Assembly: GCA_037176725.1 (NCBI GenBank)
Contig: JAZBRS010000020.1
Coordinates: forward strand, 51,674,001-51,738,000
Length of the DNA: 64,000 nucleotides
Reading direction: 5' to 3'
DNA from: Posidonia oceanica
Lineage: Eukaryota; Streptophyta; Magnoliopsida; Alismatales; Posidoniaceae
Position numbers and translations under genes: made by a program. The stretch's first letter is position 1. Every line of letters starts with the position of its first letter. This document shows positions 1-12,200 of the stretch, one piece after another. The notes below the pieces were generated by a model. It was not told where the DNA came from and did no database searches. It saw only the letters and a program-made list of their open reading frames with translations.

Positions 1-3000
1 ACATGCCTACCATTCACGCGACATCGTACCGGACGATCGAAGTACTGCCTGCTTGATTCCTCGTACCTGATGGATGAGGACAAGCCCACCTTTCATGCGA
101 CTTCGTATCGGACGGACGAAGTCCTACCAACATGATTCCTCGTACTGGACGGACGCTAAAAAGCTCCCCTCTCGCGACTTTGTACCGGACGGATGTAGTC
201 CTGCCTGCTTGATTCCTCGTACCAATAGGACGAGGACATGCTCTCCTTCCACGCGACATCGTAACGGAAAGACGAAGTCCCACCTGCTTGATTCCTCGTA
301 CTGGACGGACAAGGACAAGCGTACCTTTTGTGCGACTACGTACCAGACGGACGAGGACATGCTCTCCTTTCACGCGACTTTGTACTGGACGGACGAAGTT
401 CTGCCTACATGATTCCACGTACTGGATGGATGAGGACAAGCTCTCCTTTCGCGTGACTTCCTACAGGACAGACGAAGTCCTGCTTGCTTGATTCCTCATC
501 CCGGAAGGACGAGGACAAGCTTCCCTTTCAAGTGACTTCGTCTAGGACAGACGAAGAGTAGCCTGCTTGATTCCTCGTACTAGACAGATGAGGACTAGCC
601 ATCCTTTCGCTCGACTTTGTAACGGACGGACGTAGTCACGCCTGCTTGATTCCATGTAACAGACGGAGGAGCACTTGCCCCCCTTTCGCGCGACGTCTTA
701 CCAGACAGACAAAGTCCCACCTGCTTGATTCGTCGTTCCTGATGGATAAGGACAAGCCCTCCTTTCGCACGACTTCGTATCAGGCGGACGAAGTCGCACC
801 TGCTTGATTCCTCATAACAGATGGACGACGACAAGCTCTCCTATCGCGTGAGTTCGTACAAGACGAATGAAGTCTCGCCTACTTAATTTCTCGTACCGGA
901 TGGACGAGGACATGCTCTCCTTTCGTGTGATTTCATACTGGACGACCGGAGTGTAGCCTGCTTGATTCTTCATACCGAACGCACGAGGACAAGCCTCTTG
1001 TCGCACAACTTCGTACCTGAAGGACGAAGTCCAGCCGGCTTGATTTCTCGAACTAAACTGATGAGGTCAAGCCCTTCTTCCACGTGACTTCGTACCAGAT
1101 GGACGAAGTCCTGCCAGCTTGATTCCTCGTACCAGACGCACAAGGACAAGCCCTCCTTTCACGCGACTTCGTACCGGATAGACGAAGTCCAACCTGCTTG
1201 TTTTGTCGGATTGGACAGACGAGGTCAAGCCCTCCTTACACGCAACTTCGTACCGGACGGACGAAGTCCTGCCAGCTTGATTCCTCGTACTGAATGGACG
1301 AGGACATGCCCTCAATTTGTGCTACTTCGTACTGGACGAACGAAGTCTCGCCTGCTTGATTCCTCGTACCGGACGGACGAGGACAAGCCCTCCTTTCACA
1401 CGACTTCATATCAGACGAACGAAGTCCCACCTGCTTGATTCTTCGTACCGGACGGACAAGGACAAGTCCTAAGTTTGTGTGTTTTCGTATCGAACGGACG
1501 AAGTCCCGCCTGCTTGATTCCTCGTACTGCACAGACGAGGACATGCTCCCCTTTGACAGGACTTCATACCTGACGGACGATGGCCCGCCTGCTTGATTCC
1601 AAGTACCGGATGGACAAGGACAAGCACCCCATTTTTGCGACGTCATACCGGACAGATGACAAGCTCTCCTATCGCACAACTTCGAACCAGACGGATGTAG
1701 TCCCTCCTGCTTGATTCCTCGTACTAGCTGGACGAGGACATGCACTCCTTCCACACGACATCGTAACGAAAAGAAGAAGTTCCACCTGCTTGATTCCTCA
1801 TACTGGACGGATGAGGACAAGCGTACCTTTCGTGCGACTACATACCGGACGAATGAGGACATGCTCTCCTTTCGCGCGACTTCGTACTGGACGGACAAAG
1901 TTCCGCCTACATGATTCCACGTACTGGATGGATGAGGACAAGCTCTCCTTTCGTGCGACTTCATATTGGACAAACGAAGTCCCGCTTGCTTGATTCCTCG
2001 TCCCGGAAGGACGAGGAAAAGCTCTCCTTTCAGGTGACTTCGAATAGGAGAGACGAAGTGTAGCCTGCTTGATTCCTCATACCAGACGGACGAGGACTAG
2101 CCCTTCTTTCGCTCAACTTCGTACCGGACGGACGTAGTCAGGCCTGCTTGATTCCATATATCGGATAGAGGAGGGCTTGCCCTCCTTTCGCATGACGTCT
2201 TACCGGACAGACGAAGTTCCGCCTGCTTGATTCGTCGTTCCAGACGGACAAGGACAAGCCCTTCTTTCGCGCGACTTCGTATCAGGCGGACGAAGTCACA
2301 CCTACTTGATTCCTCATAACAGATGGACGAGGACAAGCTCTCCTTTCGCGTGACTTCGCACCAGATGAACGAAGTCTCGCCTACTTAATTTCTCATACCG
2401 GACGGACGAGGACATGCTCACCTTTCGTGTGATTTCGTACTGGACGGCCGAAGTGCAGCCTGCTTGATTCCTCATACCGAACGCACGAGGACAAGCCTCC
2501 TGTCACGCGACTTTGTACTTGAAGGACGAAGTCCAGCCTGCTTGATTTCTCGAATAGGACTGACGAGGTCAAGCCCTCCTTTCACGTGACTTTGTACCAG
2601 ACGGACGAAGTCCTGCCTGCTTGATTCCTCGTACGAGACACACGAGGACAAGCCCTCCTTTCACGCGACTTTGTACCGAATGGATGAAGTCCAACCTGCT
2701 TGTTTTGTCAGACTGGACTGACGAGGTCAAGCCCTCATTTCACGCAACTTAGTACCAGACGGACGAAGTCCCACCAACTTGATTCCTCGTACCGGATGGA
2801 CGAGCACATGCCCTCCATTCGTGCAGCTTCGTACCGAACGAACGAAGTCCCGCCTGCTTGATTCCTCATACTAGACGGACATGGACAAGTCCTCCATTCA
2901 CGCGACTTCATAATGGAAGAATGAAGTCCCACCTGCTTGATTCCTCATACCGAACAAACGAGGAGAAGTCCTAAGTTCGTGCGTTTTCGTACTGGGTGGA

Positions 3001-3200
3001 TGAAGTCCTGCCTGCTTGATTCCTCGTACCGGACAGACGAGGACATGCTCCCCTTTGATGCGACTTCGTATCGGACGGACGATTGCTCGCCTGCTTGATT
3101 CCATGTACCGGATGGACGAGGACAAGCACCCCATTTTCGCAACGTCGTACCGGACGGACAATGCCCCGCTTGCTTGATTCCTCCTACCGGATGGACGAGG
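1..3200. repeat. Higher-order repeat, about 1.50 kb period
   Basis: Marker variants recur about 1500 bp apart. Examples are the GCGTACCTTT variant near 327 and 1828, the TTTTGTCGGA/TTTTGTCAGA variant at 1201 and 2702, the TCCTAAGTTTGTG/TCCTAAGTTCGTG variant near 1468 and 2969, and the AGCACCCCATTTT variant near 1623 and 3125. 1501 bp equals 19 monomers of 79 bp. About two copies are present, the first truncated by the window edge. Confidence 0.8.
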
Positions 3201-5491
3201 ACAAGCACCCCATTTTCGTGACTTCGTTCCGGATGGACGAAGTCCCACCTACATGATTTCTAACATCGGACGGACGGGGACAGGCTCTCCTTTCGCGTGA
3301 CTTCGTATCGGAAGGACGTAGTCCTGCTTGGTAGAATCCTCGTACCGGATGGACGAGTACATGCCCTTCTTCCAAGTGACTTTGTAACGGACGGACGAAG
3401 TCCTGCCTGCTTGATTCCTCGTACCGGACAGACGAGGATAAGCTCTCCTTCTTGTTACTTTGTCCGGATGAACGAATTCTTGCTTGCTTGATTCCTTGTT
3501 CCAGATAGACGAGGACAAGCTCTCCTATCGCACGACTTCGAACCGGACGGACGATGTCCCGCCTGCTTAATTCCTCATAACGGACAGATGAGAACATGCT
3601 CTCCTTTCGTGCGACATCATACCAGACGGTCAAAGTCCCTCCCACTTCATTCCTTGTACCGGACGGACGAAGTCCCGCCTCCTTGATTCCCGTATCGGTC
3701 GGACGAGGACAAGCTCTCCTTCTTGTGACTTTGTCCGAGCAGTTGAAGTGGTGCATGCTTGATTCCTCATACCGGACGGACAAGGACCAGCTCTCGATTT
3801 GCTCAACTTCATACTGGATGAACAAAGTCACGCATGCTTGAATCCTCGTACCGGACAGATGAGGATAAGCTCTCCTTTTGCGCGACTTCGTACCGGACGG
3901 AAGAACTCCCTCCCGCTTCATTCCACGTACTAGACGGATGAGGACGAGCTTTCCTTTCGTGTGACTTCATACCGGTGGCAAATAGTCCCGCCACATTGAT
4001 TCCCATTACCGGATGGACGATGACAAGCTCTCCTTTCGTGTGACTTCGTACCAAACGGACGAAGTCCCGCCTACTTAATTCTTCTTACCGGATGGACAAG
4101 GACAAGCTCTCGTTTTGCGCAACTTCACACCGGATGGACGAAGTCCCGCTTACTAGATTCCACGTACCAGATGGATGAGGACAAGCTCTCCTTTCATTTG
4201 ACTTCGTACTGGACGGACGATGTCCACCATGCTTGATTTGTCGTACCATATAGACGAGGACAAGCCCTCCTTTCGTGTGACTTTGTACTGGACGGACTAA
4301 GTCTTGCCTGCTTGATTCCTCGTATCAGATGAATGAAGACAAGCCCTCCATTCACGTGACCTCGTACCGGACAGACGATGTCCCGCATGCTTGACTCCTC
4401 GCACCTAATGGACAAGGACAAGCTTGCCTTTCGCTAGACTTCGTATCGGACGGACGAAGTCCTGCTTGCTTGATTCCTCATAACGGACATACGTGGTCAA
4501 GCTCTCCTCGCGTGACTTCGAACCGGACGGATGTAGTCCTGCCTTCTTGATTCCTCGTACCAGTCAGATGAGGACATGCTCTCCTTCCACCTGACAACGT
4601 AATGGAGGGACGAAGTCCCGCCTAATTGATTCCTCGTATCGGACAGTCGAGGACAATTCTTCTTTCGTGTGACTTCATACTAGATGGAAGAAGTGTAGCC
4701 TACTTGATTCCTTCTACTGGACTAACGAGGACAAGCCCTTCTTTCGTGCGACTTCGTACCAGACGGGCGATTTCCAGCCAACTTGATTCATCGTACCGTA
4801 TGAATGAGGACAAGCCCTCCTTTCGTGCGATTTCATATCGGACGGACGATGTCCAGCCTACTTGATGTCCTTGACTAGATTGATGAGGTCCCACGTGCTT
4901 GATTTCTCATACCAGACAGACGACGACATGCCCTCCTTCCGTGCGACTTCGTACCGAACGAACGAATTCCCGCCTGCTGGATTCCTCGTACCAAACAGAT
5001 GAGGACATGCTCTGCTTCCGCATGACTTCGTAACGGAATGACATAGTCCTGCTTGCTTGAATCCTTGTACCGGATGGACAAGTACAAGCCCTCCTTCCAA
5101 GCGACTTTGTAATGGATGGACGTAGTCCCATCTGCTTGATTTCTCATACCGGACGAACGAGGACAAGCTCTCCATCTTATGACTTTGTCTGGATGGACAA
5201 ATTCTTGCTTGCATGATTTCTCGTACTGAACAGACAAGGACAAGCTCTCCTTTCGCTCGTCTTCATACCAGACAGACGATGTCCCACCTGCTTGAATCCT
5301 CTTAATGGACAAACGAGAACAAGCTCTCGTTTCGCGTGACTTCGTACAAGACGGTCGAAGTCCCTCCCTCTTCATTTCTTGTACCAGACAAACGAAGTCC
5401 CACCTGCTTGATTCCTCGTACCGGTCGGACGAGGACAAGCTCTCCTTCTTGTGACTTTGTCCGGACGAGGACAAGCTCTCTTTCTTGTGAC
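1..5491. repeat. 79-bp satellite array, block 1
   Basis: Diverged tandem repeat with a 79-bp monomer (elsewhere, three successive monomer starts fall at 8341, 8420 and 8578, i.e. 79 and 2x79). Each monomer contains the core TCGTACCGGACGGACGA twice. One copy is flanked by CCTCGT/ACGAGG and the other by GACTTCGT/ACGAAGTC, so a monomer looks like a fused pair of about 39- and 40-bp half-units. Linkers between the dyads read like GACAAGCTCTCCTTTCGCG and CCCGCCTGCTTGATT. Monomers differ mainly by transitions. The block is cut at 5491 by a LINE fragment. No host gene is visible; open frames here are translations of the repeat. Confidence 0.95.
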
Positions 5492-6274
5492 ATAGAGGAG
5501 CTAACCTGTGCCATGCCGTCTGTGCCTGGAGGTCACTTCTTCATGGCTTGCCTACTCAGGCGAACCTGCAGCATAGAGGAATTACCTTGGTTTCGAGATG
5601 TCCGCTCTGTTGGAATGCCACTGAGACGACGGACCACCTCATGTGGATCTATGAGTTCTCCCAACGAGTGTGGACCATGGCACTTCCAGCACAATATTCT
5701 CCTTCTTGGCCGATCGCCTCTTTACATGAACTTATTGACCACATCGCCTCCTACTTCCAGAGACACCAAACCCCTTTGACCCTCCAACGTAGCTGTGTGC
5801 GCACCGTGTGTGCGGTGGTTTTCGAACTGTGGCTGGAGAAAAATCGTCGTCTCTTCAAGGAGGACCACTGGCCAGAGGAACCGTAGATGCTCTACTAGGA
5901 GATCGCCTCCGTGTGCAGGGGGCATGGTGAGCCAATTTTGGATTTCAAATCCGTCGACGGGTCTGATAACCTGGCATGCTGAGCTGGCATTCACTATGCC
6001 GTTGGAACATTTGGTGCTTCATTTTGCATGAGCTGGGCCTGGATGCTTTGCTTTGAATTGCATTTTTAATGCTGTGATTTTTTGTGGGCTTGGGCCTTCT
6101 CTGTTTTTCTTTTATTTGTTGGCTTTGCACGGGCCTTATTTCTAGGTTGAGTTTTACTCCTGTTGTGGGTTTTGAGGTGGGCTCTATGGGACCCATGACT
6201 CTCTTTCTATATAGCTCTTTTATTTTATATTACTTTGAGGGTCTCCCTCCTTTTGCTTGGCAAAAAGAAAAAAA
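5492..6274 (+). mobile_element. 5'-truncated L1-type LINE (copy D)
   Basis: Non-satellite sequence inserted into a monomer: the satellite reads up to ...TTCTTGTGAC and resumes at CTTTGTCTAGACAG. It encodes the C-terminal end of a LINE ORF2, followed by a 3' UTR ending in ACTTTGAGGGTCTCCCTCC, TTTTGCTTGGC and an A-rich tail at 6262-6274. The same 3' end appears reverse-complemented in the three minus-strand copies between 16 and 25.6 kb, so all four are one family. No target-site duplication longer than 2-3 bp is obvious. Confidence 0.9.
5520..5886 (+). pseudogene. LINE ORF2 C-terminal fragment (zf-RVT)
   Basis: The frame open to the TAG at 5884-5886 encodes the zinc-binding zf-RVT region found at the C-terminus of plant L1 ORF2. 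The pattern is an N-terminal W-R-S-L-L segment, then a C-P-L-C-W pair, T-x-D-H-L-M-W and a distal W-T region. In active L1 elements this protein supplies endonuclease and reverse transcriptase for target-primed insertion. Here endonuclease, RT and thumb are absent because the copy is 5'-truncated, so it is a dead fragment. The second metal site differs: the Trp-Ser-Cys expected after the D-H-L-x-W motif reads I-Y-E. Family assignment is firm; function is nil. Confidence 0.8.
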
Positions 6275-9200
6275 CTTTGTCTAGACAGACGAAGTCCTGC
6301 ATGCTTATTTCCTCGTACCGAACGGACGGGGACCAGCTCTCCAATTGCGCGACTTCGTAACGGATGGAAGAAGCCCTCCCGCATCACTTGTACCAGACGA
6401 ACAAGGACAAGCTTTCATTTCGCACGACTTCGTACTAGTGGAACATAGTCCCACCACCTTGCTTCCTTATACCGGATGGACGATGACAAGCTCTCCTTTC
6501 GTGTGACTTTCTACCGAACGGACGAAGTCCTGCCTACATATTTCCTCGTACCGAACAGACGAAGTCCCGGCTACATAATTCCTCGTAGCGGACGGATGAG
6601 GACAAGCTCTCCTTCCGTACGACTTCATACCGGACGGATGAAGTCCTGCCTACTAGATTCCTCGTTCCGGACGGACGAGGACAAGCACTCCTTTTGTGTG
6701 ACTTCGTACTGGACGGACGAAGTGCAGCCTACTTGATTCCTCGTACCGGACGGACAAGGACAAGCCCTCCTTTCGCACGACTTCGTACTGAACGGACGAA
6801 GTCCAGCTTGCTTGATTCCTCGTACCGTATGGACGAGGACATACCTTCCTTTTGTGCGGCTTCTTACCGGACAGACGAAGTCCCGCCTGCTTCATTCATC
6901 GTACCGGATGGATGAGGACATGCCCGACATTCACGCGACTTCATACTAGATGGACGATGTCCTACCTGCTTAATTCCTCGTACTTGATGGACGAGGACAA
7001 ACGCTCCTTTTGCGTGACTTCGTATCGGACAGAAGAAATCCTGCCTGTTTGATCCCTCATACCGGACAAACGCAGACAAGCTCTCCTCGCACGATTTCGT
7101 ACCGGACGGACGTAGTCCCGCCTGCTAGATTCCTCGTACCAACCAGACGAGAACTTGCTCTCCTTTCACGCGACTTCATAACGGACGGACGAAGTCCAGC
7201 CGGATTGATTCCTTGTACCGGACGGACGAGGACAAGCATTCCTTTCGTGTGACTTTGTACCGGATGGACAAGGACATGCTCTCCTTTCGGGCGACATCGT
7301 ACCGGTGGGACAATGTTGAGCATGATTGATTCCTTGTACCGGACGGACGAGGACAAGCTCTCCTCCTCGCGCAACTTCGTACTAGATAGACGAAGTCTCG
7401 CCTGCTTTGTTCCTCATACCGGACGGATGAGGACAAGCAATCCTTTTGCACGACTTCGTACCAGACGGACGAAGACCCGCCTGCTTGATACCTCGTACCT
7501 GTCAGACAAGGACTACCGCTCCTTTCAGGTGACTTCGTATCGGACGGACGAAGTCCCGCCTGCTTGATTCCTCGTACCGGACGGACGTGGTCAAGCTCTC
7601 CTCGCACGACTTCGTACCAAATAGATGAAGTCTTGCTTGCTTGATTCCTCCTACCGGACGGATGAGGACTAGCCCTCATTTCGTGCGACATTGAACTGGA
7701 TGAACGAAGTCCCTCCTACTTGATTCCACGTACTGGACAGACGAGGACATGCGCTCCTTTTGCATGACTTCGTACCTGATGGATGAAGTCCCGCCTACGT
7801 GATTCCTCGTACTGGACGGATGAGGACAAGCTCTCCTTCTACGCGACTTCGTACCGGATGGACGTAGTCCCGCTAGATTGATTCCACCTACTGGTTGGTC
7901 GAGAACAAGCTCTCCATTCGAGCGACTTTGTACATGACGAACGAAGTTCCGCCTGCTTGATTCCACGTACCGGACAGACGAGGTCAAGCCATCCTTTCGT
8001 GAGACTTTGTATCACACGAACGAAGTCCCGCCTATTTGATTCCTCATGCCGGAAGGACGAGGACAATTCCTTTGTTCACACGTCAATGTAGAAGTCCCGC
8101 CTGCTTGATTCGTCGTACCGGACGTACGACGAGAAGCTCTCCTATCACGCAACTTCGTACTGGACGGACGAAGTCCCGTATGCATGATTCCGCAACACGG
8201 ACGAACGAGGACAAGCCCACCTTTTGCGTGATTTCGTACCGAACGGACAATGGACAACCTACATGATTCCTCGTACCAAATGGACGAGGACAAGCACCCC
8301 TTTCGCATGACTTTGTACCGGACGGACGAAGTCCCGCCTGCTTGATTTCTCGTACCGGACGAACGAGGACAAGCCCTCCTTTCGCGCGACTTCGTACTGG
8401 AAGGACGAAGTCCTGCCTTCTTGATTCCTCGTACCGGACGGATCAAGACATGCTGTGCTTTCACACGACTTCGTACTGGAAGGATGTAGTCCTGCTTGTT
8501 CGAATCCTCATACTAGACGGACGAGTACAAGCCTTCCTTTCGAGTGACTTTGTAACGGACGGACATAGTCCCGCCTGCTTGATTCCTCGTATCGGACGAA
8601 TGAGGACAAGCTCTCCATCTTGTGACTTTGTCCGGACGGACGAATTCCTGCATGCATGATTCCTCGTACCGGACAGACGAGGACAAGCTCTCCTTTCGCA
8701 CGTCTTCGTACCGGACGGACGATGACCCACTTGCTTGATTCCTCATAACGGATAGACGAGAACAAGCTCTCGTTTCGCACGTCTTCGTATCGGACGGACA
8801 ATGTCCCACTTGCTTGATTCCTCATAATGAACAAACGAGAACAGGCTCTCCTTTCGCACAACTTCGTACAAGACGGTTGAAGTCCCTCCCTCATCATTTC
8901 TCGTACTAGACGAACGAAGTCCCGCAGGTTTGATTCCTCGTGCCAGTCGGACAAGGACAAGCTCTCCTTCTTGCGACTTTGTCCGGACGGACGAAGTCCC
9001 ACTTGCTTGATTTCTCATACCGGACGGACGAGGACTAGCTCTCCAATTGCGCGACTTCGTAATTGACAGAAGAAGTCCCTCCCGCATCATTCCTCGTACC
9101 GGACGGACAAGGACAAGCTTTCCTTTTGCGCGACTTTGTATCGATGGAACATAGTCCCACCACCCTGATTCCTCGTACCAGATGGACGATGACAAGCTCA

Positions 9201-12200
9201 CCTTTCGTGTGACTTCGTACCAGACGGACGAAGTCCCGCCTACAAAATTCCTCATACCGGATGGATGAGGACAAGCTCTCCATTTGTGTGACTTCATACC
9301 GGACGGACGAAGTCCCGCCTACTAGATTCCTCGTTCCAGACGGACGAGGACAAGCACTCCTTTCTTGTGACTTCATACTGGACAGACGAAGTGCAGCCTA
9401 CTTGATTCCTCGTACTAGACGGACAAGGACAAGCCCTCGTTTCGTGCGACTTCTTACCGAACGGATGAAGTCCAACATGCTTGATTCCTTGTACCGTACA
9501 GACAAGGGCATACCCTCCTTTCGCGTGACTTCTTACCAGACGGACGAAGTCCCGCCTGCTTCATTCATCGTATCGGATGGATGAGGACATGCCCTACATT
9601 CACGCGACTTCATACCGGACAGACGAAGTCCTACTTGCTTAATTCCTCGTACTTGATGAACGAGGACAAACGCTCCTTTTGCGTGAATTCATATCGGACG
9701 GAAGAAATCTCGCTTTCTTGATTCCTCATATCGAACGGACGTGGACAAGCTCTCCATGCACGATTTCGTACCGGACGAACGTAGTCCCACCAACTTGATT
9801 CCTTGTACCAGCCGGACGAGAACATGCTTTCCTTCCGTGCGACTTCGTAATGGATGGATGAAGTCCAGCCGGTTTGATTCCTCGTACCGGACGGACGAGG
9901 ACAAGCATTCCTTTCGCATGACTTTGTACCGAACGGACGAGGACATGCTCTCGTTTCGGGCGACTTCGTACAAGATGGACGATGTCGAACTTGATTGATT
10001 CCTCATACCACACCGACGAGGACAAGCTCTCCTACTTGCACGACTTCGTACCAGACAGACGAAGTCCCACCTGCTTTGTTCCTCGTACCGGACGGACGAG
10101 GACAAGCAATCCTTTTGTGCAATGTCGTATTGGACGAACGAAGACCAACCTGCTTGATTCCTCGTACCTGTTAGACAAGGACTAGCCCTCCGTTCGTACG
10201 ACTTCGTATCGGACGGACGAACTCCTGCCTGTTTGATTCCTCGTACCAGACAGACGAGGTCAAGCTCTCCTCACGCGACTTCATACTGGATAGATGAAGC
10301 CTCACTTGCTTGATTCCTCCTACCGAACAGACAAGGACTAGCCCTCGTTTCATGCGACATCGAACCGGATGAACGAAGTCCCTCTTGCTTGATTCCACGT
10401 ACTAGACAGACGAGGACAAGCTCTCCATTTGCATGACTTCGTACCTAATGGACGAAGTCCCACCTACGTGATTCCTCGTACCGGACGAACGAGGACAAGC
10501 TCTCCTTCTGCACGACTTCGTATCGGATGGACGAAGTCCCGCCAGATTGATTCCTCCTACTAGTTAGACAAGGACAAGCCCTTCCTTCGTGCGACTTTGT
10601 ACCGTAAGGACGAAGTCCAGCTGACTTGATTTCTCAGACCGGACTAACGGGGTCAAGCTCTCCTTTCACGTGACTTCATACCAGACGGATGAAGTCCCAC
10701 CTGTTTGATTCCTCGTACCGGACGGACGAGAACATGCCCTCCATTCGAGCGACTTCGTACCAGATGGACAAAGTCCCACCTGCTTGATTTATCGTACCGA
10801 ATGGACGAGCTCAAGCGATCCAATCGTAACACTTCGTATCGGACGAATGAAGTCCCGCCTGCTTGATTCCTTATGCCAGATAGACAAGGACAAGTCCTCC
10901 GTTCGCGTGTCTTTGTACTGGACCGACGAAGTCTTGCCTGCTTGATTAGTCGTACTGGATGTACGAGGAGAAGTTCTCCTATCATGCGACTTTGTACTGG
11001 ATGGACGTAGTCCCGCATGCATGATTCCTCGATACGTACGAACGAGGACAAGCCCACCTTTTGCGCAACTTCGTACTGGATGGACGATGGACCACCTACT
11101 TGATTCCTCGTACTGGATAGACGAGGAAAAGCACCCTTTTCACGCGAATTTGTACCAGACGGACGAAGTCTCGCTTGCTTGATTTCTCGTACCAGATGGA
11201 CGAGGACAAGCCCTCCTTTCACGCGACTTCGTACTAGACGGACAAAGTTCCGCTTGCTTGATTCCTCATATCGGACGGATGAGGACATGCTCTGCTTTTG
11301 CACGACTTCATACCAGAAGGACGTAGTCCTACTTGCTTGAATCCTCGTACCGGACGGACGAGTACAAGTCCTCCTTTCGAGCGACTTTGTAACGGACAGA
11401 CGTTGTCCCGCCTGCTTGATTTCTCGTACAGGATGAACGAGGACAAGCTCTTCATCTTGTGACTTTGTCCAGACGGACAAATTCCTGCTTGCATGATTCC
11501 TCATACTGGATGTACGAGGACAAGCTCTCCATTCGCATGTCCTTGTACTAGACAGACAATGTCCCACCTGCTTGATTCCTCGTAATGTATAGACGAGAAC
11601 AAGTTTTCCTTTTGCGCATTTTCGTACAAGACGGTCGAAGTCCCTCCCTCTTAATTTCTCGTACTGAACAAAGGAAGTCCCGCCTGCTTGATTCCTTGTA
11701 CCGATTGGACGAGGACAAGCTATCCTCGTCCAAGCAGACGAAGTCCTGCATGCTTGATTCCTCGTACTGAATGGACGAGGACCAGCTCTCCAATTGCACG
11801 ACTTCGTAACGGACAGAAAAGGTCCCTCCGCATCATTCCTCGTATCAGACGGACAAGGACAAGCTTTCCTTTCGCGCGACTTCGTACTGGTGGAACATAG
11901 TCCCACCACCTTGATTCCTCATATCGGATGGACAAAGACAAGCTCTCCTTTCGTGCGACTTCGTATTGGATGGACGATGTCCCGCTTAGATAATTCCTCG
12001 TACCGGACAGATGCGGACAAGTTCTTCTTTCGCGCGACTTTGTATTCGGTGGACGAAGTCCTGCCTACTAGATTCCTCGATCCGGACGGACGAGGAAAGC
12101 ACTCCTTTCGTGTGACTTCGTACTGGACGGACGAAGTGCAGCCCACTTGATTCCTCGTACCGGACGAACGAGGATAAGCCCTCCTTTCGTGCGACTTCGT

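Noticed and set aside
1..5491. CRISPR-like direct repeats with regular spacing
   Set aside because: The whole 79-bp unit repeats, with no unique spacers, and the context is a plant nuclear genome.
10653..11909. 418-codon minus-strand open frame and many similar 60-245 codon frames across the satellite
   Set aside because: They are rotating translations of the 79-bp repeat, whose minus strand lacks stops; no independent coding evidence.
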